Shown: positions 20,268 through 29,805, counted from the stretch's first letter. The stretch is DNA of 64,000 nt from Gemmata palustris (GCF_017939745.1 NZ_JAGKQQ010000002.1:124001-188000), one strand, 5' to 3'. Made by a program: numbers and translations. The notes: generated by a model from the sequence alone, not told the origin.

Positions 20268-21383
20268 ATGTTGGGATTGGGCGGCCGGGGGTTGGATCGT
20301 TGGCTCGTCCCGTACTTACTCTCTGGGTCGAAGCGCCGAGCGCCGGCGCAAGGGCAACCGGTTCACCTGCTCCTGGCGATTTGCGACCATTACGAACCCA
20401 AGCGCGGGAACGCACCGCCGGAAAAAGCGCGGGCGCGGGTGCAGCAGTGGATCGAGGAATACCCGCGACTCTTCGACCGGTTCCGCGACGCGGACGGCAT
20501 GCCGCCGCAATACTCGTTCTTCTATCCCGAAGACGAGTACGAGCCGGAACTCGTTGACATGGTGGCGGAGTTGTGCCGGCACAAGAGCGGCCAGCGCTAC
20601 GGCGAAGTGGAGATCCACCTCCACCACGACAACGACACGGCCGACAACCTGCGGCGCACGCTGTTGAACTTCAAAACGACGCTGGCCGAGCGACACGGGT
20701 TGCTCTCGCGAGACAAGGAAACGGGCGAGATCGTATACGGGTTCATTCACGGAAACTGGTGCCTCGACAACTGTCGGCGCGACGGCCGCTGGTGCGGAGT
20801 GAACAACGAACTGGACGTGCTGCGAGAGACGGGGTGCTACGCGGACTTCACCCTACCATCCGCACCGAGCGAGACACAAACGCGGAAGATCAACAGTATT
20901 TATTGGGCCGTGGACGATCCGAACCGGCCGAAATCACACGACACGGGCGTCGATTTGGGCACCGCACCCAAACCAAAAGACAGCCTTTTGATGATTCAAG
21001 GTCCGTTGGCTTTAGACTGGGCGCGAAAGAAGTGGGGACTTCTCCCAAAAATCGAGAATGCGTGCTTGCAGAAAAGTCAACCACCAGATAAAAATCGACT
21101 GGAACTCTGGCTGCGTGCTTGCGTTAAAATTCCGACGAAGCCAAACTGGTATTTCGTTAAATTGCACACGCACGGAGTAAACGAACCCAACCAAGACGTG
21201 CTCCTCGGTGAGTCGATGGTTCGGTTCCACGAGATGCTCTCGGAGCGAGCGAACCGGGATCCCCTTTTCCGGTTCCACTATGTAACGGCGCGGGAGATGG
21301 CAAACATCGCTCTCGCGGCCGATCGCGACCTGGATCTGACCATCCAAGAAGCACGTTCGCTCCGGTACATCCCACTCGGGTAA
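20268..21383 (+). CDS. Polysaccharide-deacetylase-like protein of exopolysaccharide loci
   Basis: A 371-residue soluble protein without a signal peptide. Near the N-terminus it has LLAICDHYEPKRG, and further on SFFYPEDEYEPE and EIHLHHDNDTADN, then YGFIHGNWCLDN. The clusters of Asp and His at these places resemble the metal sites of NodB-fold deacetylases, with CDHYEP in the position of the first motif and HLHHD in the position of the HxxxH motif. It is not a standard CE4 protein, and the enzyme activity is unproved. The gene follows the membrane GT2 by 59 bases on the same strand, so a role in trimming or modifying the same polymer is plausible. Confidence 0.6.
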   Translation: MLGLGGRGLDRWLVPYLLSGSKRRAPAQGQPVHLLLAICDHYEPKRGNAPPEKARARVQQWIEEYPRLFDRFRDADGMPPQYSFFYPEDEYEPELVDMVAELCRHKSGQRYGEVEIHLHHDNDTADNLRRTLLNFKTTLAERHGLLSRDKETGEIVYGFIHGNWCLDNCRRDGRWCGVNNELDVLRETGCYADFTLPSAPSETQTRKINSIYWAVDDPNRPKSHDTGVDLGTAPKPKDSLLMIQGPLALDWARKKWGLLPKIENACLQKSQPPDKNRLELWLRACVKIPTKPNWYFVKLHTHGVNEPNQDVLLGESMVRFHEMLSERANRDPLFRFHYVTAREMANIALAADRDLDLTIQEARSLRYIPLG

Positions 21384-21434
21384 TTTCGCCCAGTGGGCCC
21401 ACCGCGGGTCCCGTTCCCCAAGGAGGACGCCCCA

Positions 21435-22175
21435 ATGTCCCGTTTGAAGTTTCTCATGGTAGCGACCGTCGCTGCCGCCGCAGCTCTGGTCGCTCCGGCG
21501 AAGAGCGAAGCGGCCCTCACCGTCACCATCAAAGATGGTGCCAACACCACTATCCTGACCGATGGTGACAACGACGGCCTCATCACTACTCCCACCGCTG
21601 CCACCAACTCCACCACCGGCGGTGTCGTTGTGGGCGGTTACCGTATCGGTTTGACCTCGTCCTTTACGCCTGGCGCTATATCTTCTGAGCTCACGACGAA
21701 TACGACCTTGCGAGTTTTCCGCACCGGAGGGGCTATTTCCGGTCCCCTTACGATTACCGTTCTGGAAGATAACCTCACGACCCCCGTCGCTCCGGCGAGC
21801 GGCCTACTGAATTTGCTCAACGCCCTTACTCTGCTGCAAGTCACTGGAACCGGGAGCAATGTTTCGGTAGTCACGATCGCTAGTAACATTCCCGCCGGCG
21901 CTGGTGACCCCACCAGCACGAGCGCTGTTACACTCTCGAATCCGAACTCGGGCGGTGACTCCCACACCACCTTCAAGCAAACAACGAACCCGTACTCTCT
22001 GAGCCAAGTGTTTACTGTTACGCTTGGTTCGGGTGGTTCTGCGAATTTTAGCGGCACTGGTAGCGTCAACGCAGCTCCCGCTCCCGCCGGTCTCGTGATG
22101 CTGGCGACCGTGCTGCCGTTCGCTGGCATGCTCCGTCGCCGGCTCCGCAAGAGCGAAGTCGCGACCGTTGCCTAA
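21435..22175 (+). CDS. PEP-CTERM-like secreted protein
   Basis: A 246-residue exported protein. The start at 21435 is set by an AAGGAGGA ribosome binding site at about 21419-21426; the open frame upstream is not part of it. A signal peptide covers residues 1 to about 26, ending near KSEAAL. The mature part is rich in Thr, Ser, Gly and Asn without cysteine, as in surface or matrix proteins. The C-terminus has the sorting-signal layout: APAPAGLVMLATVLPFAGM followed by an RRRLRK cluster, that is, a Pro motif (PAP in place of PEP), a membrane helix and an arginine cluster. Such tails are cut by exosortases, and no exosortase gene is in this window. Confidence 0.75.
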   Translation: MSRLKFLMVATVAAAAALVAPAKSEAALTVTIKDGANTTILTDGDNDGLITTPTAATNSTTGGVVVGGYRIGLTSSFTPGAISSELTTNTTLRVFRTGGAISGPLTITVLEDNLTTPVAPASGLLNLLNALTLLQVTGTGSNVSVVTIASNIPAGAGDPTSTSAVTLSNPNSGGDSHTTFKQTTNPYSLSQVFTVTLGSGGSANFSGTGSVNAAPAPAGLVMLATVLPFAGMLRRRLRKSEVATVA

Positions 22176-22207
22176 ACTGCGCCGTTACTTGGCACCCTGA
22201 AAATCGC

Positions 22208-22252
22208 GTCGCCTGGGTAGTCATTATGATTACTCAGGCGACTTTGTTTTCC
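22208..22252 (+). terminator. Rho-independent terminator after the PEP-CTERM-like gene
   Basis: A stem of about 14 base pairs (GTCGCCTGGGTAGT pairing with ATTACTCAGGCGAC, with two imperfect pairs) and a four- to nine-base loop, followed by TTTGTTTT. It lies 33 bases after the stop codon and separates this gene from the TPR gene. Confidence 0.75.
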
Positions 22253-22318
22253 GTTTGTCTCTGCTAAACTTCAAGCACTTCGTCGCTACCCCACGACCGA
22301 CACCCTGGTTTTTCTCCC

Positions 22319-25300
22319 ATGTGGTTCAAAATCAACTGGCGTTTCCTGGTGAAACTCTCCGCGGTGGCGATCGTAGCCCTGATCGCGGTTCATTTCACCC
22401 ACCGCTGGCAGGTGCGCCAGCAAGTCGGGGCGTTTCTGCGTTTGGCCGACGCCGCACGCGATGCAAAGGATGGTGACGAAAAAGCAGCGGAGCGAGAGAT
22501 CGCCTACCTCAAGCGATACGTGATGGCGCGGCCAAACGAAAACGACGTGCGCGAGCGACTGGGACGATTGCTCTGCACGTCCGCAAAGTCGGGAAAGGAC
22601 ATGCTGGAGGGTTACCTCGTTGTCCAGGACATCCTGCGCCGCGATCCGGCGCGCGACGAATTGCGTCGATTCGCCATCGATTTCGCACTGAATCGCCTCG
22701 GCTTGTACACGGAAGCTCTCGCAGACGTCGAAATTCTGCTCGATAAACGAAAGGGTGATGGCGAACTCAAGGCACTGGAGGCCCGGTGTTTCGTTCAGGC
22801 CAAAATATACGACAAGGCTAAGCACTCGTATCTAGCAGCAATCGAGGTCCGACCCGATCTACTTGATGCCTATACTGGGTTAGCGGCGGTACTCCGAGTC
22901 GAACTCAAACAGGCTAAGGAGGCGGATAAAGTCGTCGTAATGCTGTTCAAGAACAACCAGGAAAATTTTCGTGCACACCTATTGATAGCGGACTATTGGC
23001 GCACGTTTTGGGGACTCGGCCAGAGCGCGTTTGAGTCTGCTAGTTTAGTTGCGGCGGCGCAAAAGTTAAAGGAACATGCGGAAGTTGCGGACGCGATCGC
23101 GAACGCTGTAGAGGTAGCGAAAAGACTGGCCCCAGACAATCTCGACGTCATCCTCGCTGTTTCGGACGTTTCACGCTTCCGTAGTTACAAACTGGCCCGA
23201 TCACCTGACAAAGAGGATCGGGACAAGGCTGCGGCAGCGTTCACCGAGGCTCACGGCATTCTGAAAGCCGGGTTGGTCAAGTACCCTCAAGCGCCCGCAC
23301 TTTATCTCGCCCTCGCCGCACGAGAATCTGAGCAGCGCCAGGAAAAAGATCCCGCGACCGTCATCAAGGACGGACTGGAGGCGATTCCCGACTCGCCCCC
23401 ATTGACGCAGGCCCTCTTGGGCTATCAAATTCTTGCCGGGGACGCGCCGGGCGCGTCCGAGACGCTCGGTAAATTAAAAGGCCGCGGACTAACGCCCACA
23501 CAAGCCGAACTCTACGAGGGGCGCATTCTAATACTCAGAAGTGAGTGGTACGAAGCCGCCGCAGCCCTGGAGCGCGTGCGAACGACCACAGTAGACAATC
23601 CCGCACTGGAGCGCGAGGCGAATCTGTACTTGGGGCGGTGTTACGAGCAATTGGGCATTAAAGATCGGCGGCTGGACGCCTTCAATCGGGCCGTCCCCGT
23701 CGATACGACGGACGCACTCTGGGTGCCCGCACTTTTGGGTGTTGCAGAAGCGGAGACGGCGCTCGGGAAGACGGACGCCGCACTACAAGTTTACATGAAA
23801 CTCCAAACGCAAGCTCCCGGAGTGTGGTTGCAGGTCGCGCGCCTTCAAATGCTTAAGGCCCTCCAAACTCCCGCCGACAAGAACCGCAACTGGCGGGATA
23901 CTGAAGAGGCGCTCAAGAACGCGGAACAGATTCTGCCAAAGAGCACGGATGTTCGGCTTCTGAGGGCGACCCTTCTCGCTACCCAGGGCAACGCGGCCGA
24001 AGCCCGAACGCGGCTCGAGGTACTCAAATCCGAGAGGCCCAAAGACGCGGCCGTGTGGATCGCGTTGGCGGCCCAGGATCAGCACGACGGGAAACCGAAA
24101 CAGGCCCTCGAAACCCTCAACGCGGCCGAAAAAGAAATCGGAGATTCGCACACGCTTCGGCTGGCGCGCGCGAAGCTCTGGGTGGACGTCAAGGAGCCAG
24201 AACTTTCTCAAAAGCTTCAAACACTCGCGTCCGACCTGCACAAGTTCTCCCCCGAACAGCAGCGGTTTCTGCTCTCTGGGCTGGCGGAACTGGCAACGGC
24301 TACGGTGACCGGTCCGCTCGGGGGCCAGTTGTGGGACCGTGTGGCCGAGCTCCGGCAATTCGACCTCGGCGTCCAGTTGACCCGTTTTGACCTCGCAGTC
24401 CGATCCGGAGACGAGAGCAAAATCGCCAGTGTTTTGGAGAAAATCCGCGAGATCGATGGTGAAGCGGGGTCCGCGGCCCGCCTCAGCCGGGCCCTCGTCC
24501 TCATCTGGCGCGCTCAAAACAAGAAAGAGCCGGCCGGTCTCAACGAAGCCGACCTGCTGCTCGCTGGGCTGGAGCGCGAGCGAAGCGGACGGGCTCGGGT
24601 CGTCTTCGCGCAAGCTCTGGTCGACGACCTGCGCGGCCAGCCATCGGCACTCGCCAAGTATCAGAAGGCGGTCGAGGCGGGTGAGACGAGCCCCGATGCG
24701 CTCCGCCGACTAATAGAGCTGCTTCACGCGGCCGGCCGCTCCAAGGAAGCTGAAAGCTACCTCGCAAAACTGCCGAAAGAGGCCCTCGCGAACAGTTCGA
24801 TGCTGCGGCTCGCGGCCGAGTTGTCGCTCCCGACCAATAAAGCTCTGGCCATCACCTACGCGGAGCGGACTATACCCGACAACTCAACAAACCCCGCCGA
24901 ATACATTTGGCAGGGACAGATATTTTCCCGCGCGGGGGACGCGACCAAAGCCGAAGCCGCGTTCCGTAAAGCGACCGCGGTGCGCCCGGACGCATTGGAC
25001 GGCTGGTTGGTACTCATCGAGCACCAGACCCTCACGCAGGGCAAGAAAGACAAGAATGAAGGCGAAAGAACATTTGACGAGGCCAAAGACAAGGTCGCCA
25101 AAGCCGAAAGGACGCTGTTCCTCGCCCTGGCGCATACGATCCTCGGAAAGGGTGATAAGGCTGCAGAAGCGTACAAACAAGCACGGGTAGAACGCCCCAC
25201 CGATCTGCGGACACTTCAGGCAGAAGCGGATTTCTTGTTCAAATACGCCAAGTACGATAAAGACGGGCACAGCACGGAGGCAGTTGAAGCGTACCGGCGA

Positions 25301-26650
25301 GTGCTCGCGCTCTCGACCGCTTCGCCCGCCGATAAGGATGCCGCCCGACAAAGGATCGTACTGATCCTCGCCTCCAGTCCCAACTACGCCGTTTCTCGGC
25401 AAGCACTTTTGGAACTCGGGGCGGCGCAGGACGACCGCCGATCGCGGCTCATGGCGCTAGCGTTCCAGCGCGATCGGGCGAGCCGCTTGGAAGCCATCGG
25501 TATGCTCGAAGCCGACCGGAAAGGCACTGAGCGCGGGCTCACCCCCGAGGACCAGTTTTTACTCGCCCAGCTTTACCGTATGGTTGGGGATCGGAGCCAG
25601 GTGCGATTGGTCATGTCCAATCTGCTCGAGAAAAACGGCGAGGTTCCACTCTACGTTCGGTTCTACGGAAGCTGGCTGCTCCTGATTGGCGACTCCCGAG
25701 CGGCAGAGGAATGGGTGAAGCGCCTGGGCGCCCTTCAGCCCGATGCCTTCGGAACCGCGGAGTTGCAGGCCCGACTCGCCGCGGCCAAGGGCAAAGGGGA
25801 CCTGGCCGCCGCCCGCAACATCATTGTCCCCCGTGCGGACCGGCCCGGCGCACCCGTGCAGGCCGTCGCAACCATCTGCGAGAGCATCAAACTTTACGAG
25901 GACGCCGAGCGGTTGTTCCAACGAGCCACGGACCGGGCCAAAGAAAAACGACCCGAGGCCCCGCTCGTGCTCGCCGGGTTCTACGGTCGCCGGGGCCGAA
26001 CGGCCGACGCGCTCCGGATCTGCGACGAGGTTCGGAAAGCGGTTCCCGCAGCAACGGCGTTGGCGGGAAAGTTCGCGGTCGAGGCCCTTTACAGTAACCC
26101 CGTGTCCGCACCCGCAGACACGAACCGCGTCGCGGATTGGCTCGATGAAGCGGCCAAGAAAGCCGACGCAAAAACCAAAGCGATCCTTGTCCAGCTCCTC
26201 GCATCGGTCCGAAACCTTCAGGGGAACTACGCCGAAGCGATGCGGCTCTACCGCGACGCGATCGACACCAATAAGGACGACGTACTGGCCCTCAACAACC
26301 TCGCGTTCCTGGTCTCGGCCCAAGAGAAGAACCACGACGAGGCGCTCCGACTGATCAAGCGCGCCCAAGGTGCAGGCGGAACGCTACCAGAACTGCTCGA
26401 CACCGAGGCCCTCATTCTCCTGCAAAAGAAGGATTTCGGAGCGGCGCGGCGGTTGCTTGAAACGGTCACCGTCGAGGACCCGAGTGGCACGGCGTACTAC
26501 CACCTCGCGCAAGTGGAACTCGCCGCCGGGGACCGCAAGCTCGAAGCGAAACGGGCCTGGCAGCAGGCCGAAGATTTTGGGATCAAGCTCGCCGACCTGC
26601 ACCCGCTCGAGCGCGCCGAGTTTGAACGGGTGTCGGCCCTCTTAAAGTAA
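22319..26650 (+). CDS. Giant TPR protein with N-terminal membrane anchor
   Basis: A 1443-residue protein. Residues about 8-26 (LVKLSAVAIVALIAVHF) form a single membrane helix with a short basic cytoplasmic start, so the rest is probably periplasmic. The remainder is almost all helical and made of degenerate TPR units, for example AALERVRTTTVDNPALEREA, AEAAFRKATAVRPDALDGWL and AMRLYRDAIDTNKDDVLALN. The last group, near residue 1300, is the closest to the canonical pattern. Very long TPR proteins accompany exopolysaccharide/exosortase loci and are thought to act as assembly scaffolds. That role is inferred, since no catalytic domain is present. It is followed by the IS element. Confidence 0.8.
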   Translation: MWFKINWRFLVKLSAVAIVALIAVHFTHRWQVRQQVGAFLRLADAARDAKDGDEKAAEREIAYLKRYVMARPNENDVRERLGRLLCTSAKSGKDMLEGYLVVQDILRRDPARDELRRFAIDFALNRLGLYTEALADVEILLDKRKGDGELKALEARCFVQAKIYDKAKHSYLAAIEVRPDLLDAYTGLAAVLRVELKQAKEADKVVVMLFKNNQENFRAHLLIADYWRTFWGLGQSAFESASLVAAAQKLKEHAEVADAIANAVEVAKRLAPDNLDVILAVSDVSRFRSYKLARSPDKEDRDKAAAAFTEAHGILKAGLVKYPQAPALYLALAARESEQRQEKDPATVIKDGLEAIPDSPPLTQALLGYQILAGDAPGASETLGKLKGRGLTPTQAELYEGRILILRSEWYEAAAALERVRTTTVDNPALEREANLYLGRCYEQLGIKDRRLDAFNRAVPVDTTDALWVPALLGVAEAETALGKTDAALQVYMKLQTQAPGVWLQVARLQMLKALQTPADKNRNWRDTEEALKNAEQILPKSTDVRLLRATLLATQGNAAEARTRLEVLKSERPKDAAVWIALAAQDQHDGKPKQALETLNAAEKEIGDSHTLRLARAKLWVDVKEPELSQKLQTLASDLHKFSPEQQRFLLSGLAELATATVTGPLGGQLWDRVAELRQFDLGVQLTRFDLAVRSGDESKIASVLEKIREIDGEAGSAARLSRALVLIWRAQNKKEPAGLNEADLLLAGLERERSGRARVVFAQALVDDLRGQPSALAKYQKAVEAGETSPDALRRLIELLHAAGRSKEAESYLAKLPKEALANSSMLRLAAELSLPTNKALAITYAERTIPDNSTNPAEYIWQGQIFSRAGDATKAEAAFRKATAVRPDALDGWLVLIEHQTLTQGKKDKNEGERTFDEAKDKVAKAERTLFLALAHTILGKGDKAAEAYKQARVERPTDLRTLQAEADFLFKYAKYDKDGHSTEAVEAYRRVLALSTASPADKDAARQRIVLILASSPNYAVSRQALLELGAAQDDRRSRLMALAFQRDRASRLEAIGMLEADRKGTERGLTPEDQFLLAQLYRMVGDRSQVRLVMSNLLEKNGEVPLYVRFYGSWLLLIGDSRAAEEWVKRLGALQPDAFGTAELQARLAAAKGKGDLAAARNIIVPRADRPGAPVQAVATICESIKLYEDAERLFQRATDRAKEKRPEAPLVLAGFYGRRGRTADALRICDEVRKAVPAATALAGKFAVEALYSNPVSAPADTNRVADWLDEAAKKADAKTKAILVQLLASVRNLQGNYAEAMRLYRDAIDTNKDDVLALNNLAFLVSAQEKNHDEALRLIKRAQGAGGTLPELLDTEALILLQKKDFGAARRLLETVTVEDPSGTAYYHLAQVELAAGDRKLEAKRAWQQAEDFGIKLADLHPLERAEFERVSALLK

Positions 26651-26697
26651 TCCCGCACGCGCCGACCCACTCCGAAAGTCGCCCGGGGCGCAGGGCC

Positions 26698-26710
26698 ATT
26701 GAAAGTTTCA
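26698..26710 (+). repeat. Left terminal inverted repeat of the IS
   Basis: ATTGAAAGTTTCA, the exact inverse of the right end. The stop codon of the transposase frame lies inside this repeat, as is common for compact IS elements. Confidence 0.8.
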
Positions 26711-27869
26711 CAGTGGTGAAGCGAGGAGGTTGATCGCTTCGTGGAATCGAGCGGCCAACCTCCGTATAGCGCGCGCATGGTTGTCGGCTTCGACGTGTGC
26801 GAGGAGATGAACGCTCACGTTGCGTAACGCGGCGAGCACCTGCGGCGCGGAACCGCGGCGCACCGGGCACGCATCCTCGCCCAGCGTCACGTCCCGGACG
26901 TAGTGCAGACTGTTCTCGATCCGCCCGTGCTCGCGCACCAACTCCAGCAGCCGTTTCGCGTCGGCCTTCTCCGGGGGCCGGCTGGTGATCCCGTGGACCA
27001 CCTCCTCATACGCCTTGCCCTTGCGAATCCCCCAGCGGCGCACGCGGAACCCCTGCTTCAGCCCGGGCCACTTCGGATGCACCGTTAGGATCACCGTGCT
27101 CTCCAAACTCCGGTGCTCAACGCGCCCGTGCCCCTTCTCGGTCGTTCGCGCGAACCGTGGACCGGGCGCCGGTTCCTTCGGCGGCACCCGCCCGTCGGGG
27201 GGAAAATGTCGCCGCTTGAGCGGCGAATGCGAGTCCCGCGTCGATATCCACGGCCAGGGCATGCTGGTTGTCCTTGACCACCAGCACATAGTCATCGCCC
27301 CGATCGCGAACCGCTTGGCACACATCGGCTTGTGTGAACATCGCGTCGCCGGTGATGATGTACCCGCCCGGGCGCGGGGGCAGGATGTTGAGCAACTCCA
27401 GCGCGGCCTTGTACTCGTTGGTCTTGGTATCGACACGCAGTTGAGCCAGAACGGCTTGGAAGCGTGGCGCGAATGCCGCCAGGAGGTGAACGCCGGGTAG
27501 TTGCGCGGCTCGGTCGGCGCTGCCGCGAGCGCACTTGCCGTCCATGTTGACGACGAGCACGTCGTCGGGCGGCAGACGGGCCGCGATCCACTTACGCAGA
27601 ACCGCCTCCAGCGCCCGAACGTCGACCCGCGGGAGCAGTTTGGAGAGCGTGGAAGCGGTGGGCAATCGTCGTCGTGGGAACCCTAGGAGCAAGGCGAAGT
27701 CGCCACCATAATCGTCGGCGAGTTGGATGATCGCACCGGGCGAACGTCGGCCCAAGAGGATGCCGACGACCAGCAGAGCGAGGATGGGAGCGAAAGGGAA
27801 GGACCGTCCCTTGTCATCTCGTGGATCGGGAACGGCGGCCAACGCATCCAACAGGCAAGTGGGAGGCAT
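26708..27869 (-). pseudogene. ISAs1-like transposase, frameshifted
   Basis: A DDE transposase split into two overlapping frames. The first begins at the ATG at 27869 (MPPTCLLDALAAVPDPRDD; the frame is open to 27929) and includes VVNMDGKCARGS and YIITGDAMFTQADVC, which carry the first and second catalytic aspartates. The second continues with ARTTEKGHGRVEHRSLES and LVREHGRIENSLHYVRDV, the region of the catalytic glutamate, and ends at 26708. The switch needs a +1 shift and maps to a run of six C on the coding strand (27197-27202). Five C would restore a single frame of about 387 residues. It is therefore probably inactivated by a one-base insertion, or it is a sequencing error. Confidence 0.8.
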
Positions 27870-27947
27870 CGAAGCAACTCCAAGTGCCCGCCGCTCCAAT
27901 TGCGACGGCGGGGCACCGGAATAGCACATCCCCCCATTTCACCAAGA

Positions 27948-27960
27948 TGAAACTTTCAAT
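27948..27960 (-). repeat. Right terminal inverted repeat of the IS
   Basis: TGAAACTTTCAAT on the plus strand, an exact inverse of the left end. It is adjacent to the upstream side of the transposase gene. Confidence 0.8.
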
Positions 27961-28073
27961 AGCCCTGGCCCGGGGCGCGGAACTCCTTCCGCACCCCGAT
28001 TCATTTCACCCGAGGTACCGATTGTGCCGATTAGATCGATACGATGTTGGAATGCCACGGCAGGGAGGCGCAT

Positions 28074-29135
28074 ATGGGCGCGATTCGGAAGACCACCGGC
28101 CCGACCTTTGCTCTGATCGCGGCGGTACTGGCCAGCGGAGGCTGCCTGAGCGCGGGTCCGCGCCGGCCATCCGTACCAACCGCGGATCTCCCACGCGAAC
28201 TGGTCAAAGTTTCACTACCGGACTACCGGGTCGAACCGCCCGACGTGCTCCTGATCGAAGCCGTTCGTGCGATCCCCAAACCGCCGTACCGGGCCGAACC
28301 GCTCGACGTGTTGTTCCTTCAGCTAGCGGAGCCCATCCCGGGCGAGCCGCTGGCCGGACCGGTCAGCATCGAGTCGGACGGGACCATCAACCTCGGGGCC
28401 GGGTACGGAGGGTCGGTGAAGGTCGTGGGGTTGACGATCCCGGAAATCAAAGAGGTGATCGAAAAGCACCTCGAAAAAGTGGTCGGACTGAAGGGTCCGC
28501 GTCTCACGGTGTCGCTCGCCCAGGGGCGCGCGGCCCAGCGCATCAACGGCCCGCACCTCGTCCGCCAGGACGGGTCCGTTTCGCTCGGAACCTACGGAAG
28601 CGTCCGGGTGTCGGGCATGACACTGGCCGAAATCCGGCAGGCGATCGAAGCCCACCTGTCCGCGTTCCTCGAAAAACCCGAGATCTCGGTGGACGTGCAG
28701 GGGTACAACAGCAAACTGTTTTACGTTATTCAAGACGGCGGTGGGGTGGGGCAGACTGTGACCCGGTTGCCCATTACGGGCAACGACACGGTCCTCGACG
28801 CGATCGCGCAGTTGAACGGGCTCTCACCGGTCGCGAGCCAGGACCGGATCTGGGTCTCGCGCCCGGCGCCCGTCGGGGCCGGGCACCAAATTCTGCCAGT
28901 CGACTGGCGCGCGGTGACCGAGTGCGGGGACACGACTACGAACTACCAACTCATGCCCGGGGACCGCGTGTTCGTCGCCGCTTACCCGATGGTCCGAGTC
29001 GATAGCACGATGGCCCGGGCCTTCGCTCCCATCGAGCGCCTACTCGGGATCACTCTCCTAGGCACGAGTACCGCAAAAGGAATCAGGTTCTTCAACTCGT
29101 TCAACGGTGCCGGCGGCAGTGGCGGCAGCAACTAA
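28074..29135 (+). CDS. Outer-membrane polysaccharide export lipoprotein (Wza-like)
   Basis: A 353-residue protein from the ATG at 28074, chosen over 28044 because GGGAGG lies just upstream. The N-terminus is a lipoprotein signal with lipobox LASGGC, so Cys24 would be lipidated. A polysaccharide export segment follows (YRVEPPDVLLIEAV, then YRAEPLDVLFLQLA, an apparent partial duplication). Two SLBB-like units come next, containing GSVKVVGLTIPEIKEVIE and GSVRVSGMTLAEIRQAIE. The late LMPGDRVFVAAYPMVRVD is also typical. It should form the outer-membrane exit channel for the polymer. It is shorter than E. coli Wza, and a partner tyrosine kinase/copolymerase gene is not in the window. Confidence 0.85.
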   Translation: MGAIRKTTGPTFALIAAVLASGGCLSAGPRRPSVPTADLPRELVKVSLPDYRVEPPDVLLIEAVRAIPKPPYRAEPLDVLFLQLAEPIPGEPLAGPVSIESDGTINLGAGYGGSVKVVGLTIPEIKEVIEKHLEKVVGLKGPRLTVSLAQGRAAQRINGPHLVRQDGSVSLGTYGSVRVSGMTLAEIRQAIEAHLSAFLEKPEISVDVQGYNSKLFYVIQDGGGVGQTVTRLPITGNDTVLDAIAQLNGLSPVASQDRIWVSRPAPVGAGHQILPVDWRAVTECGDTTTNYQLMPGDRVFVAAYPMVRVDSTMARAFAPIERLLGITLLGTSTAKGIRFFNSFNGAGGSGGSN

Positions 29136-29214
29136 CGCGGCAATATAGTGGTACAATATCCCGGGTAAGGGTCGCGCCAACCCGAGCCCCGAATCACCCC
29201 CGCGGAGGAACCAG

Positions 29215-29694
29215 ATGAAGTATCGCGTCATCGTGGCGGTCGGAGCTTTGCTTCTCGCCACAGAAGCCGCTTCCGCCCAGCCGCAAGTCGGCCCCCCTAC
29301 GCAGCGCCCGGCGTTTAGCCCGTACCTCAATCTCGCCCGACAGGGTGGATCGCCGGCCCTCAATTACTATGGACTCGTTCGCCCCGAGATCCAGGCGCGC
29401 CAGTCGATTCAAAACCTCCAGGGGGCCGTCGGCGCGAACCAACAAGCGATCAGCAACATCGAATCGGGAGCGTCGGGCAGTGACGTATCCACGACGGGTC
29501 ACCAGGCCGGGTTCCTGAATTACGGGAACTACTTCATGACCGGAGGCGCCGGGCAAATGGGCAACTCCGGTGGAACGAACCGCTCGAGCACCGGCGGAAA
29601 CAATCGCATGAACGCCACCCAAATGCGCCCCCCCGGGCTGCCCGGGGGAATGGGGGGAGGAGCCCTCGGGACACCGCCCCCCCGGAAGAAGTAA
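29215..29694 (+). CDS. Small secreted protein of unknown function
   Basis: 159 residues with a clear ribosome binding site (GGAGGAA) and a signal peptide ending near residue 22 (EAASAQPQ). The mature part is rich in Asn, Gln, Gly and Ser, has a helical stretch around RQSIQNLQGAVGANQQAISN, and ends in a Pro/Gly/Met-rich tail (PPGLPGGMGGGALGT). No catalytic or binding motif is visible. It lies 79 bases after the export lipoprotein and before a strong hairpin, so it is likely the last gene of the export unit and may be an accessory matrix or periplasmic factor. Confidence 0.65.
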   Translation: MKYRVIVAVGALLLATEAASAQPQVGPPTQRPAFSPYLNLARQGGSPALNYYGLVRPEIQARQSIQNLQGAVGANQQAISNIESGASGSDVSTTGHQAGFLNYGNYFMTGGAGQMGNSGGTNRSSTGGNNRMNATQMRPPGLPGGMGGGALGTPPPRKK

Positions 29695-29720
29695 ACCCTC
29701 ACTGTGTTTGCGTTGCCCGA

Positions 29721-29782
29721 GTTAACCGTGCGGCCCCGGTGATTCCTTCAGCGAGAAGAATCACCGGGGCCGCACGGTTAAC
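29721..29782. terminator. Bidirectional hairpin with a 25-bp perfect stem
   Basis: Arms at 29721-29745 and 29758-29782 are exact reverse complements (beginning GTTAACCGTGCGGCCCCGGT), with a 12-base loop. The hairpin lies between two convergent genes. There is no long T-run, so it may stop transcription by strong folding or protect 3' ends. Confidence 0.7.
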
Positions 29783-29805
29783 AGTCGCGTTCGGAGCGAT
29801 CGACA

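Larger units (their letters stand above)
26698..27960 (-). mobile_element. ISAs1-family-like insertion sequence
   Basis: An element of about 1.26 kb bounded by terminal inverted repeats. The outer 13 bases ATTGAAAGTTTCA (26698-26710) are repeated exactly in inverted form at 27948-27960, and similarity continues inward through TGGTGAA. It contains a transposase with ISAs1/H-repeat features on the minus strand. No clear direct target duplication was found at the junctions. The flanks instead carry short complementary pieces (CAGGGC before and GCCCTG after), which suggests insertion into a hairpin, possibly the terminator of the TPR gene. Confidence 0.8.

Noticed and set aside
27117-27436. Programmed frameshift in the IS transposase
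   Set aside because: The shift is +1 in a run of C, not a typical -1 slippery heptamer; a one-base insertion explains it more simply.
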